The notes: generated by a model not told the origin, from the letters alone. Numbered from the stretch's first letter, positions 1 to 5,530 are shown. The stretch is 5,589 bases of DNA from Lachnoclostridium sp. UBA6475 (GCA_002435545.1 DJNB01000021.1:1-5589); one strand, 5' to 3'. Numbers and translations are program-made.

Positions 1-9
1 AATAATTTA

Positions 10-828
10 TCAATTACCTATCAATTCTTCATACATCTGCATCACCGTTTTTCCGCTGACCGGATGTCGCAGATACGGGGCAATCTCCTGTAATGGCTCC
101 AGCACAAATTCCCTCAGTGGAATTTCTCTGTGTGGTACGATCAGATTTTCTTCCTGTATGATCTCCTCTCCATAAAAGAGGATGTCAAGATCGATCGTAC
201 GCGGCCCCCAGTGAATCTCCCTCACCCGGTTTCCTTCCTGTTCCAGCCGCTGGAGAAATGCCAGAAGTTCCTGCGGCTGATACAGCGTCTCAAACGTAAC
301 TACCGTATTTAGAAATTTGTCCTGATCCAGATATCCATACGGCTCTGTCTCATACAGCGAAGCCCGCTGCAGCTGACGGCAGTTCTCATCTTTTTCGATT
401 CCCTCAAATGCTGCCTGAAGATATGCTTCTTTATCTCCCATATTGGAACCTGCGCCGACGTAGACTTTCTCCCATTTTCTGGAAATTGTCACAGAGACGG
501 TATCCAGCGGCAGTAAAATAGGTGCCCACGGCTTTTTCACCGAAATGTCCACCTGCTCCAGACAGGGATAGGCATGGAGCAAAAGGTCTGCCAGCCTTTC
601 CGCTATCGTTTCCAATAATTGGTATTGATTTTCCTGCATATGCTCATAAATCAAATGTGCCGCTTCTGCATAATTAACCGAATACGCAAGGTCATCGGTC
701 AATCCCGCTTTTTTTGTGTCACAATACATCGCCGCGGACACTAAAAATTTCTGTCCAAGCACATTTTCTTCTTTTAATACGCCATGATGGCAGTAACATT
801 CTAAGTCTTTTATCTGAATCTGATCCAT
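10..828 (-). CDS. folBK: Bifunctional dihydroneopterin aldolase / HPPK (FolB-FolK fusion)
   Basis: A 272-aa cytosolic folate enzyme. The N-terminal part (about residues 1-118) is a FolB-type dihydroneopterin aldolase. It has the HHGVLKEE motif at residues 14-21 (the active-site Glu is one of E20/E21), the GQKF strand at 25-28, and the VKKPWAP segment at 97-103 containing the expected catalytic Lys. The C-terminal part (about 121-272) is 6-hydroxymethyl-7,8-dihydropterin pyrophosphokinase: GAGSNMGDK at 125-133, YETEPYGY at 159-166, the signature WGPRTIDLDIL at 207-217 with Mg-binding D213 and D215, and VPHREIPLREFVLEPL at 231-246. It splits dihydroneopterin and then pyrophosphorylates the product for FolP. 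The ATG directly abuts the folP TAG with no base between, and an AAGGAAG-like site lies inside the folP end, so translation is probably coupled. The fusion occurs in several clostridial folate operons. The stop lies inside the window, so the gene is complete. Confidence 0.96.
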   Translation of the reverse strand: MDQIQIKDLECYCHHGVLKEENVLGQKFLVSAAMYCDTKKAGLTDDLAYSVNYAEAAHLIYEHMQENQYQLLETIAERLADLLLHAYPCLEQVDISVKKPWAPILLPLDTVSVTISRKWEKVYVGAGSNMGDKEAYLQAAFEGIEKDENCRQLQRASLYETEPYGYLDQDKFLNTVVTFETLYQPQELLAFLQRLEQEGNRVREIHWGPRTIDLDILFYGEEIIQEENLIVPHREIPLREFVLEPLQEIAPYLRHPVSGKTVMQMYEELIGN

Positions 829-1683
829 CTATTCTTCCTTCTCTTTACCATACAAAATTGCTTCGGTCATCCGCAAAGCACGGGCATTTGCCTGCACATC
901 ATGCACGCGGACAAAATCACAGCCTTTCACCGCACCGATCACCGATGTCGCGATCGTGCCTTCCTCGCGCTCCGTCACCGGAAGATCCAGCGTCAATCCG
1001 ATCACACTCTTTCTGGATGTCGCCAGCAGTACCGGATATCCCATGTCACACAGCACTTCCAAATGGTTTATGATCGCAAGATTCTGCTCATACGTCTTGC
1101 CAAATCCTACCCCCGGATCCAGCATGATCTTTTCTTTTTTCACTCCGTATCTTTCAGCGACCGCCAGACATTTTTTCAAATCTGCCACCACATCCGGCAC
1201 AAAGTCCTCATATTCCGTATTGTCACGATTGTGCATCAGACAAACCGGCACATCGTAGCGGGCAGCAAGTTCTGCCATCTTTTCATCGTACAAAAAGCCC
1301 CAGATATCATTTAACATATCGGCACCGGCTTCCAATGCCGCCTCTGCCACACGGCTTTTATACGTATCAATCGAGACAGGAATATCGTATTTTTCTTTAA
1401 TCTTTTGAATCACAGGCACTACTCTCGCGATTTCCTCGTCCTCGGTAATCTGCTGATGTCCGGGTCTTGTGGATTCGCCGCCCACATCGATCAGGTCGGC
1501 TCCCTCGCCGATCATTTTCTCCACCTGCATCATCGCATGCTCTAATGTATCAAATTTTCCACCATCTGAAAAAGAATCCGGTGTCACGTTCAAGATTCCC
1601 ATAATATAGACTTTTTTTCCCAATGTAAATGTCCGGTTTCCGATTGTCATATTTCCTGTCATTGTTTTTTCTCCTCGTATCAT
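829..1683 (-). CDS. folP: Dihydropteroate synthase
   Basis: FolP condenses 6-hydroxymethyl-dihydropterin pyrophosphate with p-aminobenzoate to give dihydropteroate; it is the sulfonamide target. The 284-residue product shows the whole TIM-barrel signature set: MGILNVTPDSFSDGG (28-42, pyrophosphate loop), DVGGESTRPG (66-75), SIDTYK (104-109), ND at 125-126, MLDPGVGFGK (187-196), TSRKS (222-226) and RVHDV (259-263). No key residue is missing. Two starts are plausible. The ATG at 1683 has GAGGAG five bases upstream. The ATG at 1662 has GAGGAG (1671-1676) eight bases upstream and would remove seven residues before MTGNMTIG. The longer form is given here, and the choice is uncertain. It lies 42 bp after folE and abuts folBK with no gap, so it is the middle gene of the operon. 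Confidence 0.96.
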   Translation of the reverse strand: MIRGEKTMTGNMTIGNRTFTLGKKVYIMGILNVTPDSFSDGGKFDTLEHAMMQVEKMIGEGADLIDVGGESTRPGHQQITEDEEIARVVPVIQKIKEKYDIPVSIDTYKSRVAEAALEAGADMLNDIWGFLYDEKMAELAARYDVPVCLMHNRDNTEYEDFVPDVVADLKKCLAVAERYGVKKEKIMLDPGVGFGKTYEQNLAIINHLEVLCDMGYPVLLATSRKSVIGLTLDLPVTEREEGTIATSVIGAVKGCDFVRVHDVQANARALRMTEAILYGKEKEE

Positions 1684-1725
1684 AATTGCTCCTCATTTTC
1701 CTCAGAGGCACGTCTTCGTAACGGA

Positions 1726-2280
1726 TCAGAGCCGCAGTAATTCTAAGAACTCTCGTTTCCAGCTCTCCTCTTCCTTTGCACAGCCGCGTGTGCTGAGTGT
1801 GATCGTCTTTGAACCCGGCTTCTTGATACCGCGCATCGTCATACACATATGCTCGGCTTCCACCATAACGATAACACCTTTTGGCGCAAGAATGTCCATC
1901 ATCGCATCCGCGATCTGGTCGGTCAGCTGCTCCTGAATCTGCGCTCTTCTGGCAAATACTTCAACTGTCCTTGCCAATTTACTAAGCCCCACCACTTTTC
2001 CATCCGGAATATATCCAATATGCACTTTTCCATAAAATGGAAGAAGATGGTGCTCGCATACCGAATAAAAGGTAATGTCTTTTTCCAACACAAGACCTTT
2101 CTGCGTGGAAGAAAATGTCTTTTCCAAATGATCGGCTGCGTCTGCCTCATACCCGCCAAATAACTCCCCGCACATCTTTGCGATCCGGTCCGGTGTCTCT
2201 AAAAGTCCCTCCCGCTCCGGATCTTCGCCAATTCCTTCCAAAAATAACGAAACCGCTTTCTTTATCTTATCTTTATCCAT
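1726..2280 (-). CDS. folE: GTP cyclohydrolase I (FolE type IA)
   Basis: Converts GTP to 7,8-dihydroneopterin triphosphate and formate, the committed step of folate synthesis; known family members are toroidal homodecamers. The 184-aa product is close to the usual length of small bacterial FolE. Visible motifs are EDPEREGLLETPDRIAKM (19-36), the zinc/catalytic box VCEHHLLPF (74-82) with C75 and H78 as zinc ligands and H77 as the catalytic His, GLSKLARTVEVFARR (98-112), and EAEHMCMTMRGIKKPGS (141-157), where C146 is the third zinc ligand. The start at 2280 (MDKDKIKK) is chosen because the promoter found upstream places transcription start near 2311, so the frame's extension toward 2424 cannot be translated. 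GGAG (2293-2296) lies about 12 bases before this ATG, somewhat long. A second ATG at 2298 is possible but has no ribosome binding site. Confidence 0.95.
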   Translation of the reverse strand: MDKDKIKKAVSLFLEGIGEDPEREGLLETPDRIAKMCGELFGGYEADAADHLEKTFSSTQKGLVLEKDITFYSVCEHHLLPFYGKVHIGYIPDGKVVGLSKLARTVEVFARRAQIQEQLTDQIADAMMDILAPKGVIVMVEAEHMCMTMRGIKKPGSKTITLSTRGCAKEEESWKREFLELLRL

Positions 2281-2317
2281 TCTGTCTGATATCTCCATTC
2301 TAAGCAATGCTAAATGT

Positions 2318-2346
2318 ATTTTACCATGATTTTGTGGGAAGGTCAA
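2318..2346 (-). promoter_or_regulatory. Sigma-A promoter of the folE-folP-folBK operon
   Basis: On the minus strand, TTGACC (-35, 2341-2346) is separated by exactly 17 bp from TAAAAT (-10, 2318-2323). The -10 box is preceded by TGG, which makes it an extended -10. Predicted transcription start is near 2311, giving a leader of about 30 nt before folE. That is too short for a tetrahydrofolate riboswitch. Confidence 0.8.
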
Positions 2347-2429
2347 CCTTGCGGAAGTTTTTCCGGACTCGGACAGAGGGAAAAATGCGCCGGCTGGCAA
2401 ACTAAATTTTTTGAAATAGAGCAATATAA

Positions 2430-2453
2430 AAAGACCATAAAAGAATGGTCTTT
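2430..2453 (-). terminator. Rho-independent terminator of the DUF6273-like gene
   Basis: A perfect 9-bp stem (AAAGACCAT / ATGGTCTTT) with a 6-nt loop. Read on the minus strand it is followed by TTATATT, so the T-run at the end of the stem continues as a U-rich tail. It lies about 45 bp after the stop at 2497 and before the folE promoter, separating the two units. A smaller 5-bp hairpin with a GCAA loop (2478-2491), nearer the stop, may add to it. The stem is symmetrical enough that some termination of plus-strand readthrough is possible. Confidence 0.75.
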
Positions 2454-2496
2454 CTATATAACTGTAAAAATGCAGCTTTCCCTTGCGGGAACCGAT

Positions 2497-3774
2497 TTAT
2501 TTCTTTACTTTGACTTTCTTTATTTTACTCCATGCTCCATACGCTTTTTCCGCACCATTCGTATCGTATGCCCGGACACGGATGTAATAAACTTTGTTCT
2601 TCTTTAACTTCTTGATGGTATACGTTGTCTTTTTGGTAGATACACTGCTTTTCTTCTTAAAATTCCTGCTTGCTGCGTATTGAACCTGATACCCTTTTGC
2701 TCCTTTTACTGCGCTCCACGACGCCACAATCTTTTTGCCCTTTTTATTCTTTGGCGCTTTCAGAACGACTTTCGAGAGCAAATTATTATCGGAGTTTTTA
2801 CTTATATTACTGTCGTTGTCCGATACACCCGGCGTGGTGTCACCCGTAGACAAAGACGGAGCTGCCGTTGCCGCCGGCGTTGCTGTTGCCGGTGGTGCTG
2901 CGGTCGGTATGGCTGTTGGTATGGCTGTCGGTACTGCCGTTGGTGTCGATGTTGGCACTACTGTAGGTGTTGGCTCATCAACATCTCCATTCGAACTAAC
3001 TTTTCCGGCATACTGCCAAAGTGACGTCTCGGAAAGATTCAAATGTAAAACCGGACGGACACGTAATTCAAAACTGACTGCCTCTCCAAATCCACATCCA
3101 TCACCATTATGATGTATATCCGCTGCACACTGACTAATCGTACCCGGTGACCGCAGCCACCAATTCGTTGGTTCGGATCCTGTGTCCGTTTTAACTTTGT
3201 CTGCTACAAGCAGTGTATTCTTTACCACTCTCGTATCACTCGATTCCAGCTGGAATAAGTGATAGAAACCATACGCCGGATTACTGGCTTCTGCGATAGA
3301 CAGCAAATATACTTTATCCGTTGTATCCGGACCGCCCTCCGTGTTATACGTTGGGTTGTCATCATTCACAACGGTTGTATCTTTAATCGCCGCCTGTTCT
3401 TCTGCGGTAAATGCCGTATCTAAAAAAGTGCCGTTTAACCACTTTCGAAGAGTACATGTCTCCCATGTAACAGCTGCATATTCCTCATTATATGGCTGCA
3501 CATCCAGATTTTTATCTGCCAGCAAAAAGGCATCGTCTCCCTCGACCGACAGAACTCTCCATTTAATCGGCACCTTAAACGTAGTACTATTTTGGTAATA
3601 ATTTCCAAAATAAATGCAATCCCATGTTGCCACTACACCATTCATTGTTGGATTTTGTAGTGTGGTGGCAGCTTTCACCTGCGCGGTCTGTCCCAGTGAA
3701 ACCTGACACAATGAAAAAACCATTACCAGCGTCAATACTCCTGCCAAAAGACGATTTTTGTTTCTTTTTGTCAT
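2497..3774 (-). CDS. Secreted DUF6273-like protein with Pro/Thr linker and Fn3-like C-terminus
   Basis: A 425-aa exported protein. Residues 1-36 form a classical signal peptide: basic MTKRNKNR, a hydrophobic core from about residue 9 to 28, and a likely cleavage after VKAA. Residues about 50-247 resemble the DUF6273 family, starting ATWDCIYFGNYYQ, with WRVLSVEGDDAFLLAD (72-87), LRKWLN (109-114), NWWLRSP (204-210) and a closing ELRVRPVLHLNL (236-247). Residues about 267-306 are a Pro/Thr/Ala linker. After a Ser/Asn/Asp-rich spacer, residues about 333-425 look like one fibronectin-III domain (VASWSAVKGAKGYQVQY, then VYYIRVRAYD), ending in a strongly Lys-rich tail. There is no LPXTG sorting signal or C-terminal membrane anchor, so it is secreted or held by charge to the wall. 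The start at 3774 is chosen for AAGGAGG (3782-3788) seven bases upstream and because the signal peptide then begins at once. DUF6273 function is unknown to me; a carbohydrate- or surface-binding role is only inference. Confidence 0.88.
   Translation of the reverse strand: MTKRNKNRLLAGVLTLVMVFSLCQVSLGQTAQVKAATTLQNPTMNGVVATWDCIYFGNYYQNSTTFKVPIKWRVLSVEGDDAFLLADKNLDVQPYNEEYAAVTWETCTLRKWLNGTFLDTAFTAEEQAAIKDTTVVNDDNPTYNTEGGPDTTDKVYLLSIAEASNPAYGFYHLFQLESSDTRVVKNTLLVADKVKTDTGSEPTNWWLRSPGTISQCAADIHHNGDGCGFGEAVSFELRVRPVLHLNLSETSLWQYAGKVSSNGDVDEPTPTVVPTSTPTAVPTAIPTAIPTAAPPATATPAATAAPSLSTGDTTPGVSDNDSNISKNSDNNLLSKVVLKAPKNKKGKKIVASWSAVKGAKGYQVQYAASRNFKKKSSVSTKKTTYTIKKLKKNKVYYIRVRAYDTNGAEKAYGAWSKIKKVKVKK
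2906..2965. repeat. Five 12-bp tandem repeats encoding the Pro-Thr linker
   Basis: Five consecutive 12-bp units begin with GGTATGGCTGTT (2906-2917) and GGTATGGCTGTC (2918-2929). They degenerate through GGTACTGCCGTT, GGTGTCGATGTT and GGCACTACTGTA. On the minus strand each unit encodes a four-residue block of the PTAI/PTAV/PTST type. Such an in-frame repeat can change copy number by slippage without breaking the frame. Confidence 0.8.
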
Positions 3775-3828
3775 AAAGATCCCTCCTTGTATAAATATCA
3801 TATCCTTTAGCCGCATATTTGTGTTTTA

Positions 3829-3857
3829 ATTTTATTATAGCTGTCACTATTTGTCAA
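3829..3857 (-). promoter_or_regulatory. Sigma-A promoter of the DUF6273-like gene
   Basis: Minus-strand TTGACA (3852-3857, perfect -35) and TAAAAT (3829-3834) are spaced by 17 bp. Predicted start is near 3822, leaving a leader of about 48 nt before the ATG at 3774. An overlapping TATAAT sits only 12 bp from the -35 and is badly spaced. The promoter is divergent from the antitoxin promoter at 3911-3938. Confidence 0.75.
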
Positions 3858-3910
3858 TAGAATGTAATGTTATACAAAGGCATATCCGTATTTTTGTTAA
3901 TAATTCACAC

Positions 3911-3938
3911 TTGTTTTTTTGATACATATGTGTATAAT
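3911..3938 (+). promoter_or_regulatory. Promoter of the type III antitoxin RNA / toxin unit
   Basis: TTGTTT (3911-3916) and a perfect TATAAT (3933-3938) are spaced by 16 bp, with a T-rich stretch just after the -35. Predicted start is around 3944-3946, about 20 nt before the first antitoxin unit. This is where a type III antitoxin promoter should lie. A short inverted repeat, ATACA-N4-TGTAT (3922-3935), overlaps the -10 and could be an operator, but it is AT-rich and may be chance. Confidence 0.7.
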
Positions 3939-3946
3939 AGGTACTA

Positions 3947-3963
3947 AGAAATCGATGATTTCT
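3947..3963 (+). other. 5' leader hairpin of the antitoxin transcript
   Basis: AGAAATC (3947-3953) and GATTTCT (3957-3963) pair perfectly over 7 bp around a GAT loop. The hairpin falls within a few bases of the predicted transcription start and just before the first antitoxin unit. It could shield the 5' end of the RNA or isolate the first unit. The stem is AT-rich and only moderately stable. Confidence 0.45.
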
Positions 3964-3965
3964 AT

Positions 3966-4072
3966 AATGCTTGGTTGCCGACACCATAAGTCGGGATTTA
4001 ATGCCAGGTATGCTTCAGCCGAAAATGAAGGATTTAATGCTAGGTGTCTCACCACCGTAAGAGTGAAAATTT
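3966..4072 (+). repeat. Three divergent tandem antitoxin units (34, 36, 37 nt)
   Basis: Each unit begins AATGC, has a GGT at offset 8-10 and ends ATTT; the interior differs. All three can form one H-type pseudoknot. Unit 1: stem S1 TGGT (3972-3975) with ACCA (3983-3986), stem S2 CCGAC (3978-3982) with GTCGG (3990-3994). Unit 2: S1 GGT (4007-4009) with GCC (4018-4020, one G-U pair), S2 CTTCA (4013-4017) with TGAAG (4026-4030). Unit 3: S1 GGTG (4043-4046) with CACC (4053-4056), S2 TCAC (4049-4052) with GTGA (4063-4066). In every unit the 5' arm of S2 is directly followed by the 3' arm of S1, and the first loop is 2-3 nt. The stems differ in sequence but keep pairing, which is strong internal evidence for selected structure. 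Confidence 0.88.
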
Positions 4073-4078
4073 AATTTT

Positions 4079-4114
4079 GGGACGAAGACAACTCTTCGTC
4101 CCATATATTATTTT
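4079..4114 (+). terminator. Leaky terminator between antitoxin and toxin
   Basis: GGGACGAAGA (4079-4088) and TCTTCGTCCC (4093-4102) form a perfect 10-bp stem with a CAAC loop, followed by an AU-rich tail with TTTT at 4111-4114. The tail is interrupted by A residues, so termination should be incomplete. In characterised type III loci a hairpin here keeps antitoxin RNA in excess over toxin mRNA. Confidence 0.85.
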
Positions 4115-4117
4115 ATC

Positions 4118-4123
4118 AGGAGG
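4118..4123 (+). promoter_or_regulatory. Ribosome binding site of the toxin, fixing its start
   Basis: AGGAGG lies four bases before the ATG at 4128. It shows that translation begins with MFKFYN, not at the GTG at 4044 in the same open frame, which would run through the third antitoxin unit and the terminator hairpin. Confidence 0.85.
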
Positions 4124-4127
4124 AAAT

Positions 4128-4631
4128 ATGTTTAAATTTTATAATATCAGCGAAGATTATGTAAAATATTTACAAAAGATCGACAAACAAGTGCCAAATA
4201 TTCATTATAGAACAAATAATAAATTTGTATGCGGTGTTGTACTCGAAATTAAAGGAATAAAGTTTTATGCTCCAATCTCACATATAACCAAAAAGTATCA
4301 AACAAGTTTGGTTATTTATAACGGTAATCACCCCATATCTTCAATTCGATTTTCATTTATGATTCCTGCATATGATGATGTTTTATCTGAATTGAATTTT
4401 GCGCAGATTTCGAAAACTGATAAACGTTACGCCGATTTGGTTCGCGCCGAATATGATTATTGTAAAAGAAAAAAAGATGATATTATTAAAAAAGCACAAT
4501 CTGTATATAAAATTGGATGCAATAAAAATCATCGACTTAATTATACCTGTTGTGATTTTCCAAAATTAGAGCGTGAATACATAAATTATAAGTCCAACAA
4601 TTGTGCACTAAAAAAGCTGCCAAATAACTAA
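4128..4631 (+). CDS. toxN: Type III toxin-antitoxin endoribonuclease, ToxN/AbiQ family
   Basis: A 167-aa cytosolic toxin, the usual length of ToxN (about 170 residues). Family features are the opening FKFYNISEDYVKYLQKIDKQVP (2-23), the core GVVLEIKGIKFYAPIS (36-51), FMIP (77-80), a basic Lys/Arg-rich helix around 112-122, and the C-terminal CCDFPKLEREY (141-151), which matches the CCDF-x2-LE-x2-Y ending I recall from Bacillus and phage-abortive members. Family proteins cut RNA at A/U-rich sites, process their own antitoxin repeats, and block phage growth by abortive infection; that role is inferred here. S51 is the candidate catalytic Ser, but the usual T-S-P-K after APL reads S-H-I-T here. 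The gene sits 25 bp after the terminator of a repeat RNA, the diagnostic layout. It is visibly more AT-rich than the folate genes, suggesting transfer. Confidence 0.9.
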   Translation: MFKFYNISEDYVKYLQKIDKQVPNIHYRTNNKFVCGVVLEIKGIKFYAPISHITKKYQTSLVIYNGNHPISSIRFSFMIPAYDDVLSELNFAQISKTDKRYADLVRAEYDYCKRKKDDIIKKAQSVYKIGCNKNHRLNYTCCDFPKLEREYINYKSNNCALKKLPNN

Positions 4632-4674
4632 GAAGTTCTGCAACACAAGTAAAATTTATATTGCAGAATTTCTT
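4630..4674 (+). terminator. Long stem-loop between toxin and convergent gene, possible terminator
   Basis: A 14-nt arm (4630-4643) pairs with 4661-4674 with a single G-U, around a 17-nt AT-rich loop. The 5' arm starts inside the toxin stop codon. There is no clean T-run after either end, so it is a weak terminator at best. It may serve both converging transcripts or protect the 3' end of the toxin mRNA. Confidence 0.5.
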
Positions 4675-4698
4675 AAATAGACTTGAATTGGAAAAATT

Positions 4699-5412
4699 TT
4701 ATTTTCTTTTGATATAGCCGAAGATGTATTGTCCTTTTTTGATTACATCTTTAAGACCATTTCCTGTGCTTACAACAACAAAATCATCCGCTGTTAATGT
4801 TTCTTCCCGCTGCAAATTTTTAATTTTTATCCAAATATTATGCTTACATCCGGTCCATTCCTCAGGATATTCACCCTCTTCACAAGGGGCAGTTGTTGGC
4901 TGACTATAAGTAACTATCTGTTCAACCTCTGCTACATATGCAATATCGTTATCCACATCATCCTGATTCATAGCAAAATACATCTTCAGATGTCCTGCTT
5001 CTGCCAAAGCATTGTATTTTTTGGCTTTTTCGTCATTCATACCGCTCTTCAAACTGTTCGTACTATACCAAGTATATCCATTTTTAGCACAGTTTTGTAT
5101 ATATGTCTCAATGGTTTCATGTCCTCCTAATGTTTTACCGGAGTTGTCCTCAACATATCCTAATTTCTGAAATAAACAATCATTTTTAGTTGCCAAGTCA
5201 TTTCTGTCCAATACCATATTTCTTACCTCCTCAATACATAAGTTTTCTTTCTTTAACTCCATATATAACTCTGGATCCTGAGCAATCATATACATTTCCA
5301 ATACATCAGACAATGCTTCTTTTACCGTAAGTCCCTTAATTTCAACGAACTTTCTAAAAATCTCCTGCGTACTTTTTTGAACCGCAATAGTCATATAATC
5401 TTGTCTTGCCAT
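4699..5412 (-). CDS. Putative RHH-type regulator fused to a possible EVE/PUA-like domain
   Basis: A 237-aa protein that I do not recognise as a named family. Residues about 6-45 (YMTIAVQKST, then two helices QEIFRKFVEIKG and TVKEALSDVLEMYMI) look like a ribbon-helix-helix DNA-binding unit: a short beta strand with two helices. Residues about 46-95 are a charged, helical linker. Residues about 100-237 form a separate domain with GYTWYST (112-118), a helix KAKKYNALAEAGHLKMYFAM (129-148), IAYVAEVEQI (157-166), NIWIKI (192-197) and a final GQYIFGYIKRK (227-237). The W and the alternating hydrophobic strands suggest an EVE/PUA-like fold, as inference only. The start at 5412 is chosen for AAGGAGG (5419-5425) six bases upstream. 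The frame's extension to 5466 begins inside an operator palindrome and lacks a binding site. It converges on the toxin gene. Two palindromes at its promoter suggest autorepression. Confidence 0.75.
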   Translation of the reverse strand: MARQDYMTIAVQKSTQEIFRKFVEIKGLTVKEALSDVLEMYMIAQDPELYMELKKENLCIEEVRNMVLDRNDLATKNDCLFQKLGYVEDNSGKTLGGHETIETYIQNCAKNGYTWYSTNSLKSGMNDEKAKKYNALAEAGHLKMYFAMNQDDVDNDIAYVAEVEQIVTYSQPTTAPCEEGEYPEEWTGCKHNIWIKIKNLQREETLTADDFVVVSTGNGLKDVIKKGQYIFGYIKRK

Positions 5413-5458
5413 TCTTTGCCTCCTTAAACTAAAATAATATGTAAATGTCGCCTTTATT

Positions 5459-5479
5459 TGTACCATAAAATTAGGTACA
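5459..5479. promoter_or_regulatory. Operator palindrome O1 (downstream of promoter)
   Basis: TGTACC and GGTACA flank a 9-bp AT spacer (ATAAAATTA), making a 21-bp palindrome. It lies about 10-30 bp after the predicted transcription start, so a bound protein would block elongation or promoter clearance. Confidence 0.75.
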
Positions 5480-5495
5480 CTTGGTTTCTGTTTTT

Positions 5496-5524
5496 ATATT
5501 ACTCCTTCTGACGTATATTGTCAA
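5496..5524 (-). promoter_or_regulatory. Sigma-A promoter of the RHH-type gene
   Basis: Minus-strand TTGACA (5519-5524, perfect -35) and TAATAT (5496-5501) are spaced by 17 bp. Predicted start is near 5489, giving a leader of about 76 nt. An AAGGAG within the spacer is not near any ATG and is not used as a binding site. The promoter lies exactly between the two operators. Confidence 0.82.
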
Positions 5525-5530
5525 TAGTTT

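Larger units (their letters stand above)
3945..4102 (+). ncRNA. toxI: Type III antitoxin RNA (ToxI-like), three pseudoknot units
   Basis: A non-coding stretch lies between a strong promoter and the ToxN/AbiQ-like gene. It holds three tandem units (3966-3999, 4000-4035, 4036-4072) and ends in a terminator hairpin (4079-4102). In known type III systems the toxin cuts this transcript into single repeat units, each of which folds as an H-type pseudoknot and inhibits the toxin in a ring-like RNA-protein complex. Each unit here can fold that way. The start is inferred from the promoter and the end from the hairpin; neither has been measured. Some transcripts must read through the hairpin to make the toxin mRNA. 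Confidence 0.85.

Noticed and set aside
2281..2424. Tetrahydrofolate riboswitch or long leader upstream of folE
   Set aside because: The promoter at 2318-2346 leaves a leader of only about 30 nt. The open frame reaching 2424 runs through the promoter and is not coding.
2680..3112. Plus-strand open frames opposite the DUF6273-like gene
   Set aside because: They give low-complexity Arg/Cys- or Val/Gly-rich peptides, typical shadows of the Pro/Thr-coding strand, and have no ribosome binding site.
3939..3944. AGGTAC just after the antitoxin -10 as an operator for the RHH-type protein
   Set aside because: It matches only one half of TGTACC-N9-GGTACA. The partner half-site at the right spacing is absent, so a chance match is more likely.
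3966..4072. Repeat array as a CRISPR
   Set aside because: There are only three units, no constant repeat with unique spacers of fixed length, and no cas gene. The variable interiors pair with themselves and the array precedes a ToxN-like gene.
4044..4127. N-terminal extension of the toxin frame from a GTG at 4044
   Set aside because: It would be translated through the third antitoxin unit and a terminator hairpin, and it lacks a ribosome binding site. AGGAGG directly precedes the ATG at 4128, where family similarity begins.
5413..5466. Upstream start for the RHH-type protein at 5466
   Set aside because: The extra 18 residues would start inside operator O1 and have no ribosome binding site. 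AAGGAGG sits before the ATG at 5412.
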